NCBI GenBank assembly: GCA_965246745.1
Contig: OZ251980.1
Span: forward strand, 124,001-188,000
DNA from: JANXMY01 sp965246745
GTDB taxonomy: Bacteria; Armatimonadota; Armatimonadia; Armatimonadales; Capsulimonadaceae
Length of the DNA stretch: 64,000 nt
Direction of reading: 5' to 3'
Shown: piece by piece, positions 40,940 through 49,018 of the stretch
Layout of the letters: each line of letters starts with the position of its first letter
Position numbering within the stretch: the first letter of the stretch is position 1
The notes under the pieces: model-generated
The model's database searches: none
The model's input: only the letters and a program-made list of their open reading frames with translations
Told to the model about the DNA's origin: nothing
Made by a program: the position numbers and the translations under genes

Positions 40940-41452
40940 ATGCAGAACGCAGAAGCGGAAGAATACGGCGAGGCCCCGGCCCATGAAAATGGGGTCCTGG
41001 GCCGGTTTTGGAGCTATCTGAGCGGCCACGGCAGCGACCAGGAGCCGGAAGAGCCGGCAGAGGAACCGCATCCTCAGCCGCAGCCCGCCCCCGCGCCCTC
41101 CCGCGCGTCGGGCGGCTCGTACAATCCCCTGCGGCGAGGAACCACTCTGCGTATGGACCAGCCGCGCCAAACCCATATCACCGTGCGCCGCGCTATTCAG
41201 ACCTTCGACGATGCCCGCCGGGCCGCCGACGGCCTGAAAGACGGACAGCAGCAGATCGTGAATTTGGAGCAGACTTCGGGGGACATGACCGAGCGGATCA
41301 TTGATTTTCTGAACGGCGCGACTTACGCCCTCGACGGCAGCGTCGAAAAGATCGGCGAGATGGTGTATCTGTTTACCCCCTCGTCGGTCGTGATTGACAT
41401 TGAAGATAAGCCGAGCACGCCGGTTCGGGCCGCCGTGTACGACCGAGACTGA
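40940..41452 (+). CDS. sepF: Cell division protein SepF
   Basis: 170 residues: an N-terminal amphipathic segment (GVLGRFWSYLSG) that would bind the membrane, an acidic Pro-rich linker, and the C-terminal SepF domain (IQTFDDARRAADGL, QQIVNLEQTSGDMTERIIDFLNGATYALDGSVEKI, VYLFTPSSVVI). SepF anchors FtsZ. Presence of SepF with an outer membrane-type efflux pump favours a diderm Terrabacteria lineage. AAGGAG precedes the ATG. Confidence 0.95.
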   Translation: MQNAEAEEYGEAPAHENGVLGRFWSYLSGHGSDQEPEEPAEEPHPQPQPAPAPSRASGGSYNPLRRGTTLRMDQPRQTHITVRRAIQTFDDARRAADGLKDGQQQIVNLEQTSGDMTERIIDFLNGATYALDGSVEKIGEMVYLFTPSSVVIDIEDKPSTPVRAAVYDRD

Positions 41453-41458
41453 CACGCC

Positions 41459-42274
41459 ATGCTGCGCGACAAAACACTGGCAGTTCTCGGCGCAGGCATG
41501 ATGGGCGGAGCGCTCGCTCGCGGCCTCGTCGGGGCCGGGGCGATGCCGAGCGCCGGCCTGCGCGTGTTCGATACCCACGGCGCGAAAGCCGCCGCGCTGT
41601 CCGAGGCGCTCGGCGGCGGCGCAGTTGCCGCCCCTTCCGCGCTGTCCGCCGTGGCCGGGGCCGACATAATACTCATCGCCGTCAAGCCGCCGGTGGTTGC
41701 GGCTGTGCTGTCCGAGATTTCCGCCGCCCTGCTTCCCCATCAGCTTGTGATTTCCATCGCGGCGGGCGTGCGCCTGGCGACAATGGAAGTGCTGCTGCCG
41801 CAGGGCATCCCTGTGGTCCGCACCATGCCGAACACCCCCTGCCTGGTTGGCTGCGGCGCGACCGCCCTGTGCCGGGGGGCATCAGCCACGGAAGAGCACC
41901 TTGCCCTCGCCCAGAGCTTGTTCGCGTCGGTCGGTCTGTCGGTAGAGGTCCCCGAGCGTCTTTTGGATGCCGTCACGGGTCTATCCGGGTCCGGCCCGGC
42001 GTATGTGTATCTGATGATTGAAGCCCTCGCCGACGGCGGCGTCAAAGAAGGGCTGACCCGCGATACGTCCCGCCTGCTTGCCGCCCAGACCGTCCTCGGC
42101 GCGGCCCAGATGGTTTTGTCGTCCGACGAGCACCCTGCCCAGCTTAAAGACAACGTCACCACCCCCGGCGGCACTACCATCGCCGCCCTGCACGTTTTAG
42201 AGCGTGCCGGCCTCCGCACCGCGCTGATAGATGCCGTCGGAGCCGCCGCCGACCGCTCGCGCGAGCTGTCTTAG
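41459..42274 (+). CDS. proC: Pyrroline-5-carboxylate reductase
   Basis: Last step of proline synthesis, reducing pyrroline-5-carboxylate with NAD(P)H. 271 residues; Rossmann VLGAGMMGGALARGL, RTMPNTPCLVGCGATAL, LSGSGPAYVYLMIEAL and the signature LKDNVTTPGGTTIAALHVLE. Six bases after sepF. Confidence 0.96.
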   Translation: MLRDKTLAVLGAGMMGGALARGLVGAGAMPSAGLRVFDTHGAKAAALSEALGGGAVAAPSALSAVAGADIILIAVKPPVVAAVLSEISAALLPHQLVISIAAGVRLATMEVLLPQGIPVVRTMPNTPCLVGCGATALCRGASATEEHLALAQSLFASVGLSVEVPERLLDAVTGLSGSGPAYVYLMIEALADGGVKEGLTRDTSRLLAAQTVLGAAQMVLSSDEHPAQLKDNVTTPGGTTIAALHVLERAGLRTALIDAVGAAADRSRELS

Positions 42275-42329
42275 GCCGTCAAGCGATATGTATTCCTGTG
42301 TGAAAGTTGTAGCATGTATAGATAACACC

Positions 42330-42359
42330 TTGACAAAAGGGAAAAAAGCGGAATATAAT
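42330..42359 (+). promoter_or_regulatory. Promoter of the marR-type gene
   Basis: TTGACA (42330-42335), 18-base spacer, TATAAT (42354-42359). The -10 overlaps the palindromic operator that follows. Confidence 0.83.
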
Positions 42360-42372
42360 GAGCCGGTTCATT
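42357..42372 (+). promoter_or_regulatory. Palindromic operator overlapping the marR-type promoter
   Basis: AATGAGCCGGTTCATT, a 16-base palindrome with one central mismatch pair. The core TGARCCGSTTCA is shared with 43011-43026 before the monooxygenase gene, so both are likely binding sites of the encoded MarR protein. Confidence 0.75.
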
Positions 42373-42398
42373 AAAGAGTTTTTCGGTGGACCGAGCCG

Positions 42399-42956
42399 AT
42401 GACCAATAGGCGCGGTATGAGAAACGCCACGAAGCGATACCAATTTATGTTCTTGTTGCGTGACATCCCAAAATATGAGGCATTAGAACGATATGCTGGA
42501 CGTTTTCCCGACATGGACATCAGCGCGTCGCTCACTTGCCTATCTTTAATGCGCGTCGGCAGCGATGTATTAAAGACCGTCGAGATGAATCTCGCGCAAC
42601 ACGGTCTTTCCCAGGGGAAATTTATTCTCCTCATTCTTCTTGCCACTCAGACTAACAAAACGCTCAGTCCGTCTGAGATTGCTGACCGTGCCGACGTTAC
42701 CCGCACCAACATCACCGGACTGCTGGACGGACTGGAAAGAACCGGCTATGTCGAGCGGATGCCGAACCCGGAGGATGGTCGCGCCCTTCTCGTCAGCTTG
42801 ACGCCGCGAGGAGATGGGCTTCTGGATCAAATCCTCCCGGCCTTCTACCGACGGGTCGGACGAATGATGGAAGACCTTTCCGATGAGGAACGCAAAATGC
42901 TGGTTTCTTTGCTTGCTAAGGTAAAGCCAGACCAAACGCCGCCGGACACAATATGA
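42399..42956 (+). CDS. MarR-family transcriptional regulator
   Basis: 185-residue winged-helix repressor: LSQGKFILLILLATQ, LSPSEIADRADVTRTNITGLLDGLERTG (recognition helix) and RMPNPEDGRALLVSLTPRG (wing). The N-terminus is about 45 residues longer than usual, so the true start may be a later ATG (42417 or 42447). DNA around it is less GC-rich than its neighbours, suggesting acquisition. It likely represses itself and the monooxygenase, with an aromatic compound as inducer. Confidence 0.9.
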   Translation: MTNRRGMRNATKRYQFMFLLRDIPKYEALERYAGRFPDMDISASLTCLSLMRVGSDVLKTVEMNLAQHGLSQGKFILLILLATQTNKTLSPSEIADRADVTRTNITGLLDGLERTGYVERMPNPEDGRALLVSLTPRGDGLLDQILPAFYRRVGRMMEDLSDEERKMLVSLLAKVKPDQTPPDTI

Positions 42957-43010
42957 TGCCGATAAAGGCAAGGCGTCAAAAAGAGGAATGACGAAAACAC
43001 ATCCGCAAAT

Positions 43011-43026
43011 AGTGAACCGCTTCACT
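43011..43026 (+). promoter_or_regulatory. Palindromic operator before the FAD monooxygenase
   Basis: AGTGAACCGCTTCACT, near-perfect palindrome matching the operator in front of the marR-type gene at its core. It lies 24 bases before the ATG at 43050, just ahead of an AAAAGGAGA ribosome site. Confidence 0.75.
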
Positions 43027-43049
43027 AAAAACCGTAAAAGGAGAAAACA

Positions 43050-44654
43050 ATGAAAACTATAGAAACCGACGTATTGGTTGTCGGCGCAGGGCCGGTGGGC
43101 ATGACACTGGCGTTGACACTGCAAAAGTTCGGCGCGAGGGTGATAGTGGTAGACAAAGAGCTGAACACCGCCCGCTACCCCCGCGCCGCCGTCGTTTGGC
43201 CCCGCACTTTAGAAGTGCTGGACTTGCTCGGCATCGCGGGCGGATGGGGCGTGAAAGGCGTCCCTTTGCACAATTTCACCATTACTATTGACGGTGACTC
43301 TGCATCGCTGAACACCGGCGGGCTTGCCAGCCAGTATCCGTATCCGCTTGGGATCGGACAGGACTATACGGAGGAACTCTTGGACGCCGCCCTACGCGCG
43401 AGTGACGCAGACTACCGGCGCGGCGTAGAGGTCAGCAGGCTGCAAATCACTGACGCGGGCGTACACGCGACATTAAGGACGGAGGGGCAGGAAGCCGCCG
43501 AAGTTCACGCGGCCTGGGTCGTCGGGTGCGAGGGTTCTCACAGCATGGTCCGGCAGCAGGCAGGGATCGGCTACACCGGCGACCGAAATGCTGGAGTTCA
43601 ACTGGTGCAGGGAGACGTGCGCCTGCGTGGGTCCCTCGCATTGGAACCGCATCACGGATACCTGTGGACTGGCGGCGACCACGTTGCCATGTTCGTCATG
43701 CCGGTTCGCCAGGACGAACACTACCGCGTCCTAGCGACGCTGCCTGACGACGGAGCGCAGGACGATCCGAGCCTCGACCTACTCCAAGAGCAGACCCGCC
43801 GCTTTATCCCGGATGCCGTTCTTTCCGATCCTATCTGGCTCAATCGCTACCGCACTCAGCATCGCCTCGCCGATACTTACCGGGCTGGCCGCGCTTTCGT
43901 TGCCGGGGATGCCGCGCACGTCTGGCTCCCGGTCGGCGGGCAAGGGATGAACATAGGGATTCAGGATGCCTTCAACCTGGGTTGGAAACTCGGCATGGTG
44001 ATTAAAGGCAACCTGCCGGAAACCGCGCTAGACACTTATGAGGGCGAACGCCGCCCCATAGGGGCGCGGAACATCAAAGACACCCTGCGGCTCTACGGCG
44101 CGATTTTGCAGACGCGGACGCTCCGCGACTCGGCGCTGCGCTGGCTCATCCCTAATCTGCTCGGTTTCGCCGCCGTTTCGCAGCGCGTTGTTGCACGGTT
44201 CTCCCAGGTGGACTTTCACTATGACGCTAATCTGCTAATTGCCTCCGATCACGGCGGCAGCGGTATAGGCACGGGGGAACGAGCGCCGGATGCATTCGTC
44301 GCCCTCGTGGAGACCGGCGAGACCTTGCGCTTGTTCGATCTGTACCGGACGGGCCGCTGGCAGGCATTCGGCTGGGTGCTAGACCCAGAGGAAGCCCCAC
44401 AGGTACAAAGATCGCTTTCTCTGAACGGCGCGGCAAATGTGGATGCTTACATCCTGGACGCGACGCATGAGGGCCTCACCAACAGCTCTATCCTACCGGT
44501 TTTGCGTGACATGACCCGACGCGCGGCGAGCGTGTTTGGCGTAACGGGCGCGGGTATTCACCTCATCCGCCCGGATGGGGTTATTGCGTACCGGGGTGCT
44601 TCCTCTCAAGGAATCGCCGAAGTGGTTCAGAAGTTTTGCGGAATGACGTCATAG
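43050..44654 (+). CDS. FAD-dependent aromatic/polyketide monooxygenase
   Basis: 534-residue flavoprotein hydroxylase of the PHBH/MhpA group: dinucleotide motif VVGAGPVGMTLAL, the middle motif WVVGCEGSHSMVRQQAGI, and the FAD-ribityl motif VAGDAAHVWLPVGGQGMN. A C-terminal thioredoxin-like domain of about 130 residues follows, as in MhpA and aromatic polyketide hydroxylases. NADH and O2 would be cosubstrates. Context (MarR regulator, shared operators) suggests induction by its phenolic substrate or antibiotic; which one cannot be told. Confidence 0.9.
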   Translation: MKTIETDVLVVGAGPVGMTLALTLQKFGARVIVVDKELNTARYPRAAVVWPRTLEVLDLLGIAGGWGVKGVPLHNFTITIDGDSASLNTGGLASQYPYPLGIGQDYTEELLDAALRASDADYRRGVEVSRLQITDAGVHATLRTEGQEAAEVHAAWVVGCEGSHSMVRQQAGIGYTGDRNAGVQLVQGDVRLRGSLALEPHHGYLWTGGDHVAMFVMPVRQDEHYRVLATLPDDGAQDDPSLDLLQEQTRRFIPDAVLSDPIWLNRYRTQHRLADTYRAGRAFVAGDAAHVWLPVGGQGMNIGIQDAFNLGWKLGMVIKGNLPETALDTYEGERRPIGARNIKDTLRLYGAILQTRTLRDSALRWLIPNLLGFAAVSQRVVARFSQVDFHYDANLLIASDHGGSGIGTGERAPDAFVALVETGETLRLFDLYRTGRWQAFGWVLDPEEAPQVQRSLSLNGAANVDAYILDATHEGLTNSSILPVLRDMTRRAASVFGVTGAGIHLIRPDGVIAYRGASSQGIAEVVQKFCGMTS

Positions 44655-44721
44655 TCAAGTCGCACTCTGTAACTATCTGGAATTGATGATCTGACCGCAC
44701 TTCGCTGCCAAGATGCCGAAT

Positions 44722-44760
44722 AAGCCGATGGGGGAAAGAAATTCACCATCGGCTTGTTTG
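44722..44760 (+). terminator. Possible terminator after the monooxygenase gene
   Basis: 10-bp stem (44722-44731 with 44746-44755), 14-base loop, then GTTTG. The weak T-tract makes it uncertain. The remaining gap to 44882 holds an extended -10 (TGGTATAAC, 44822-44830) for the TetR gene and separated ATGAC/GTCAT arms (44831-44855) that could be its operator. Confidence 0.5.
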
Positions 44761-44881
44761 AATTGGCTGAGAATGGCTCAAAAAATAAACAGGAACCATA
44801 CGACTAAAACCGGCGTTAGTGTGGTATAACATGACCAGAATAACAAATTAGTCATTCGTTCAGCACGTTGAGGACACTCAA

Positions 44882-45466
44882 ATGACACGGCACGGAGATG
44901 TGCGGCAGAGAATACTTGAAGCCGCCGAGCAGCGGCTATGGCACTATGGGTTCAAGAAAACAACCATTGACGAGATTGCGTCCGACGCCGGGGTCGGCAA
45001 AGGCACGGTGTATTTATACTTTGACGGCAAGGAAGAAATTGGGCTTGCGATTGTCTCGGAGTATAAACAGCGCGGTTTGGATAAAATGGCGTTGATTGCC
45101 GGCGACCCGGCGAAGACGCCCGCGCAGAAGCTGACCGAGATGCTGCAATACCCGATTCTTTATGTCTGCCAAAGCTGCCGCGAGTCGCCCGCCATGCAGG
45201 AAATGATCACCGCGATCAAGCCGCATATCCGCCGCCATATCCAGCCGCAGACCGAGCAGGAATACGCGCTGCTGGCCGAAGTGCTGGACGAAGGCAACCG
45301 GCTCGGCGTATTCAGCGTGGCCGACACGCAGGCCGCCGCGCGAACACTGAAAATGATGACGCTGGGGTTTATGCCGCCCTACCCGGCTGCTTCGGACCCG
45401 AATGAGATCGCATCCGAGATCGCCGCGATTGTGGCGCTGACGGTGCAAGGATTACGCAAACAATGA
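44882..45466 (+). CDS. TetR-family regulator of the efflux operon
   Basis: 194 residues with the TetR helix-turn-helix (RILEAAEQRLWHYGFKKTTI, IASDAGVGKGTVYLYFDGKEE) and a helical ligand-binding C-terminus. GAGGA precedes the ATG. Its stop overlaps the start of the outer-membrane gene (ATGA), making it the first gene of the efflux operon it probably represses; a drug-like ligand is expected. Confidence 0.93.
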   Translation: MTRHGDVRQRILEAAEQRLWHYGFKKTTIDEIASDAGVGKGTVYLYFDGKEEIGLAIVSEYKQRGLDKMALIAGDPAKTPAQKLTEMLQYPILYVCQSCRESPAMQEMITAIKPHIRRHIQPQTEQEYALLAEVLDEGNRLGVFSVADTQAAARTLKMMTLGFMPPYPAASDPNEIASEIAAIVALTVQGLRKQ

Positions 45467-47217
45467 CATCACGAAGAGTTAGCATGCTGGCCGCCGGCAC
45501 CCTCCTCGCCCTGGCGGCGCACCCGGCCTTTGCCGCCGGGCGGCTCGGCCCGGTTTGGGTCGGCCAGGCTGCGGGCGGTCAGGGGGCCGGCACGGGCACC
45601 GGGGCGGGAAGCGGCACCGGCACCGGCAATGGGGTCGGCGGCGGCACCGGCACGGCGGCAGGGACCGGCCCCGGCGCGGCCCCCGGCAGCGTCGGCGGCA
45701 CAAACGCCGGCGGCACGGCAGCCGGCGGAGCAGACAGCACGGGCGCGACTAACGGCAGCGGAACCAACGGCGGCGGCGGCACGAACGCCAACGGCAATGG
45801 AACCAACGGCGGCGGGGTTGGTGCAAGCGGCACCGGCCAAAACGCGGCCGGCACTGCCGGAGCGCAGGGCAGTCTGCCTCTGCCGGGCGCAAGCGCGGCC
45901 CCCCAAGTGTTCAGCCTCGCGCAGACGGTTCAAGCCGCCCTGCAAAGCAGCGCGGATATTCAAACCGCAGCCCGCAACGTCGAAATAGACGCCAGGCGGG
46001 CCGACGAAGCCGCCGCTGCCGCCCGCCCCAACCTCAGCGCCAGCGGACAAGCCACACGCTTCGACCAGAAAACGACCGTCGCCCTCGGCGGCGGGCCGCC
46101 TGTCCAAGTGACCGGAACCCATGTCGAGATTTTGCAGCTCAACCTCACCGACCGCTTGGACTTGACCGGCCAGATTGCCGCGTCCGCCGGTCAGGCCCGC
46201 CTGCAAAGCCTCGCCGACACGTTTATTTTGTCGCGGATTCGTAACGCACGGATTTTGCGGGCGCAGACGATCTACTTCAATACGCTCCGCGCCCAGCACC
46301 AGGTGGATGTCGCCCAGGCGGCGCTGACCAATGCCCGGCGGCAGCTCGCCGATGCGACCAACCTCAACAACGCCGGGGTCGGACAGCGGATTGACGTGTA
46401 CCGGGCGCAGACCCAGGTTTCCAACGCCGAGCAGGATGTCGCCGCCGCCGAAAACAACTACGGGGTCGCGCTGAACAACTTCAACGACCTGGTAGGCCGG
46501 CCCCTCAATGCGCCGGTGCGCTTGCAGGACGCGCCGGGCGTCACCCTTACCCTGCCCGTCACCGACTTTTCGCAGGTCGGCGCACCCGATCCCAAAGCCG
46601 CCCCGCCGCTGCCCAATGCCCCGGCGGAAGTCGCGGCGATTGACATCAATGCCGCGCTTGCTCAGGCCGGTGCCCAGCGGCCCGAGATTTTGCAGGGGCA
46701 GGTCGCCGTCCGGGTCGCACAAACGGGGGTCACACTGGCGCGGGCGGGGCTGGAGCCGACGTTTAGTTTAGCCGCTGCCGGGAATTATTATCCCGACACC
46801 AATTTTCAGTTTCCGCGCCGGCGCACCGCCCAGATCACGGCGAACCTGAACATTCCGCTGTACGACGGCGGGGCGACGCGCGACCGGATTCAAGAAGCGC
46901 GATTGTCCACGCAGAACGCGCAGACAAGCCTGGCGTCCACGCGCTCCGATGTCGCGCTGGATGTCCGGCAGTCGTTTCTGAACCTTGCCACGGCGTCCCG
47001 GCAGATCGGCGCGGCGAACGCCGCCTTGCAGTCCGCGATTGCGGCCCGCCAGCTTGCCCAGCTTCGCTACCAGGGACAGGTCGGCTTGTATTTAGAAGTC
47101 ACCGACGCCCAGGCGGCGCTGGTTCAGGCCGAAAACAACCAGGTAGACGCCGTTTATAACTATTTAGTCGCCCGCGCCCAGTTCCAGAATGCGGTCGGCA
47201 CGCCCCAGATACGCTGA
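45463..47217 (+). CDS. TolC-family outer-membrane efflux protein with Gly-rich insert
   Basis: 584 residues. Signal peptide (MLAAGTLLALAAHPAFAA), then about 100 residues of Gly/Thr/Asn/Ala low complexity (residues 35-140), unusual for the family, then two OEP repeats (FSLAQTVQAALQSSADIQTA to LNNFNDLVGRPL; INAALAQAGAQRPEILQGQVAV to VARAQFQNAVGTP). TolC trimers form the outer-membrane channel; the next two genes supply adaptor and inner pump. The insert may be an external or periplasmic tether. Confidence 0.92.
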   Translation: MTSRRVSMLAAGTLLALAAHPAFAAGRLGPVWVGQAAGGQGAGTGTGAGSGTGTGNGVGGGTGTAAGTGPGAAPGSVGGTNAGGTAAGGADSTGATNGSGTNGGGGTNANGNGTNGGGVGASGTGQNAAGTAGAQGSLPLPGASAAPQVFSLAQTVQAALQSSADIQTAARNVEIDARRADEAAAAARPNLSASGQATRFDQKTTVALGGGPPVQVTGTHVEILQLNLTDRLDLTGQIAASAGQARLQSLADTFILSRIRNARILRAQTIYFNTLRAQHQVDVAQAALTNARRQLADATNLNNAGVGQRIDVYRAQTQVSNAEQDVAAAENNYGVALNNFNDLVGRPLNAPVRLQDAPGVTLTLPVTDFSQVGAPDPKAAPPLPNAPAEVAAIDINAALAQAGAQRPEILQGQVAVRVAQTGVTLARAGLEPTFSLAAAGNYYPDTNFQFPRRRTAQITANLNIPLYDGGATRDRIQEARLSTQNAQTSLASTRSDVALDVRQSFLNLATASRQIGAANAALQSAIAARQLAQLRYQGQVGLYLEVTDAQAALVQAENNQVDAVYNYLVARAQFQNAVGTPQIR

Positions 47218-47251
47218 AATTGAGATGTAGAAAACGCAGGAAGGCACACTT

Positions 47252-49009
47252 ATGGCAGACGAAACCCAGCAGCAGACGCAAGGCGGGACCCAAGCCCCGC
47301 CGAGGCCCGACGGCGCAAACGGGCACGGCGCATCGTCATACCCCGTCCCGAAAAACGGCGTCGAAGTGCTGCATGAAGGCAGCAAGTACGCCGAAAAAAA
47401 GCCGGAGCCGAAGGACGGCGACAAAGGCGACGGAAATGGGGACAAGCCGGACGGCGCGGAAAAAAAGCCGGCCAGCCCCCTGCGCCGCCTAATCACCGTG
47501 GGGCTGATCGCCGCCGCGCTGATTGCCGCGATTATCTACGGCATGTCGTACTACACATACAGCCAGAACCATGTGACAACCGATGACGCCCAAATCGCCG
47601 GCAATTTGGTCAATGTCAGCCCGATCATCAGCGGCACCTTGAACTCGCTTACGGTGGACGAAGGCGCAGTCGTGAAGCAGGGACAGCTAATCGGGCGGCT
47701 CGAAGACAGCGGCCCGCGTGCGTCGGTCGCCCAGGCCCAGGCCGCCTACCAGTCTGCGCTGTCTCAGCTTCCCCAGGCCGAGCAGAACTTGGCCTACCAG
47801 CGGCAGGCGACCGAAGCCGCAATCCGGCGGGCGCAGGCCCAGCTTGCCGCCCAGCAGGCGAAAACCACCGGGGCGCAGCAGCAGGTTACCTTGAGCCGCT
47901 CCCAGGTCGAAAACCAGGTCGCGCAGGCCGGCAGCCAGGTGTCCCAAGCGCAGGCGCAGGCCGACCAGTTTCTCGCCCAGGTGCAGACCGCCCGGTCGGC
48001 GGTCGCCACACAGCTTCAGAATGTCCGCACGGCCCAGCGGGCCGCCGATGCCGCCGACGCCCAGATACGCGGGGCGCAGGCCGCTTACGAGAAAAACCGG
48101 CGCGACGAAGGCCGCTACGCCCTGCTGGTGACCCAGGCCGCCGTGACCCCGCAGCAGTACGACGCCGTGCGCTCGGCGGCGGTCAGCAGCGCGTCCCAGC
48201 TTGATGCCGTGCGCTTCCAAGCCGCCCAGGCCCATTCAGCGGTGCAGAGCAGCCGGGCCACGGTCGCCCAGGCCCAGGACCAGCTTAAAGCCGCCCAGCG
48301 GGCCTACGATGCCGCCCGGCAGAATGTCGAAGTCGCCCGCGCCGGACTCGGTGTCGCCCGCGCCAACCTCAGCTCGGTCCCGGTTCAGCAGTCCAATGTC
48401 CTCAACAACCTGGGCCAGAACCAAAGCGCCCTGGCGGACTTGACGACGGCGCAGGCCGGCCGGACCCAGATCAAAGTCCGCGAAGCCGAGATCGCCACCT
48501 TCCGGGCCAATGCCCAGGCGGCGCTGGCCCAGCTCAACAACGCAAAAATCACCGAGGGCGACACTTACTTGTATGCCCCGAACAACGGCACGGTGGTCAA
48601 AAAAGCCGTCAACATCGGCGCATCGCTGTCCCCCGGCCAGACCATTGTTACGATCACGCAGGGCGACTACGTTTATGTGACCGCGAACTTCAAGGAAACC
48701 CAGCTTCGGGATGTCAAGCCCGGCGAAGCGGTCGAAGTGGAAGTGGACTCGTTCCCCGGCCTGATTTTCCGGGGCACGGTGGCGTCCATCAACGAAGCCA
48801 CCGGCGCGACCCAGGCCCTGCTGCCGCCGGACAACGCCACCGGAAACTTCACTAAAGTGGTCCAGCGCATCCCGGTCCGCATTGAGCTGACCCCGGCGAA
48901 GGACGGCGACGACAAAAAGTTCGCGCGGTCCGCCGACATCCACAACCTCCGCCAGGGCATGTCGGTCACGGCGACGATTGATGTCAGCACCGGGCGGCAC
49001 AAAAATTAA
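47252..49009 (+). CDS. HlyD/EmrA-type efflux adaptor with very long coiled coil
   Basis: 585 residues against about 390 for EmrA. Cytoplasmic charged N-terminus, one membrane helix (LITVGLIAAALIAAIIYGMSY), the HlyD start motif YSQNHVTTDDAQIAGNLVNV, a split lipoyl domain (VDEGAVVKQGQLIGRLEDSG ... YAPNNGTVVKKAVNIGASLSPG), and between these about 300 residues of Gln/Ala-rich coiled coil. The long hairpin implies a wide periplasm gap or direct docking to the TolC partner. AGGAAGG precedes the ATG. Confidence 0.93.
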   Translation: MADETQQQTQGGTQAPPRPDGANGHGASSYPVPKNGVEVLHEGSKYAEKKPEPKDGDKGDGNGDKPDGAEKKPASPLRRLITVGLIAAALIAAIIYGMSYYTYSQNHVTTDDAQIAGNLVNVSPIISGTLNSLTVDEGAVVKQGQLIGRLEDSGPRASVAQAQAAYQSALSQLPQAEQNLAYQRQATEAAIRRAQAQLAAQQAKTTGAQQQVTLSRSQVENQVAQAGSQVSQAQAQADQFLAQVQTARSAVATQLQNVRTAQRAADAADAQIRGAQAAYEKNRRDEGRYALLVTQAAVTPQQYDAVRSAAVSSASQLDAVRFQAAQAHSAVQSSRATVAQAQDQLKAAQRAYDAARQNVEVARAGLGVARANLSSVPVQQSNVLNNLGQNQSALADLTTAQAGRTQIKVREAEIATFRANAQAALAQLNNAKITEGDTYLYAPNNGTVVKKAVNIGASLSPGQTIVTITQGDYVYVTANFKETQLRDVKPGEAVEVEVDSFPGLIFRGTVASINEATGATQALLPPDNATGNFTKVVQRIPVRIELTPAKDGDDKKFARSADIHNLRQGMSVTATIDVSTGRHKN

Positions 49010-49018
49010 GGCTTATCT

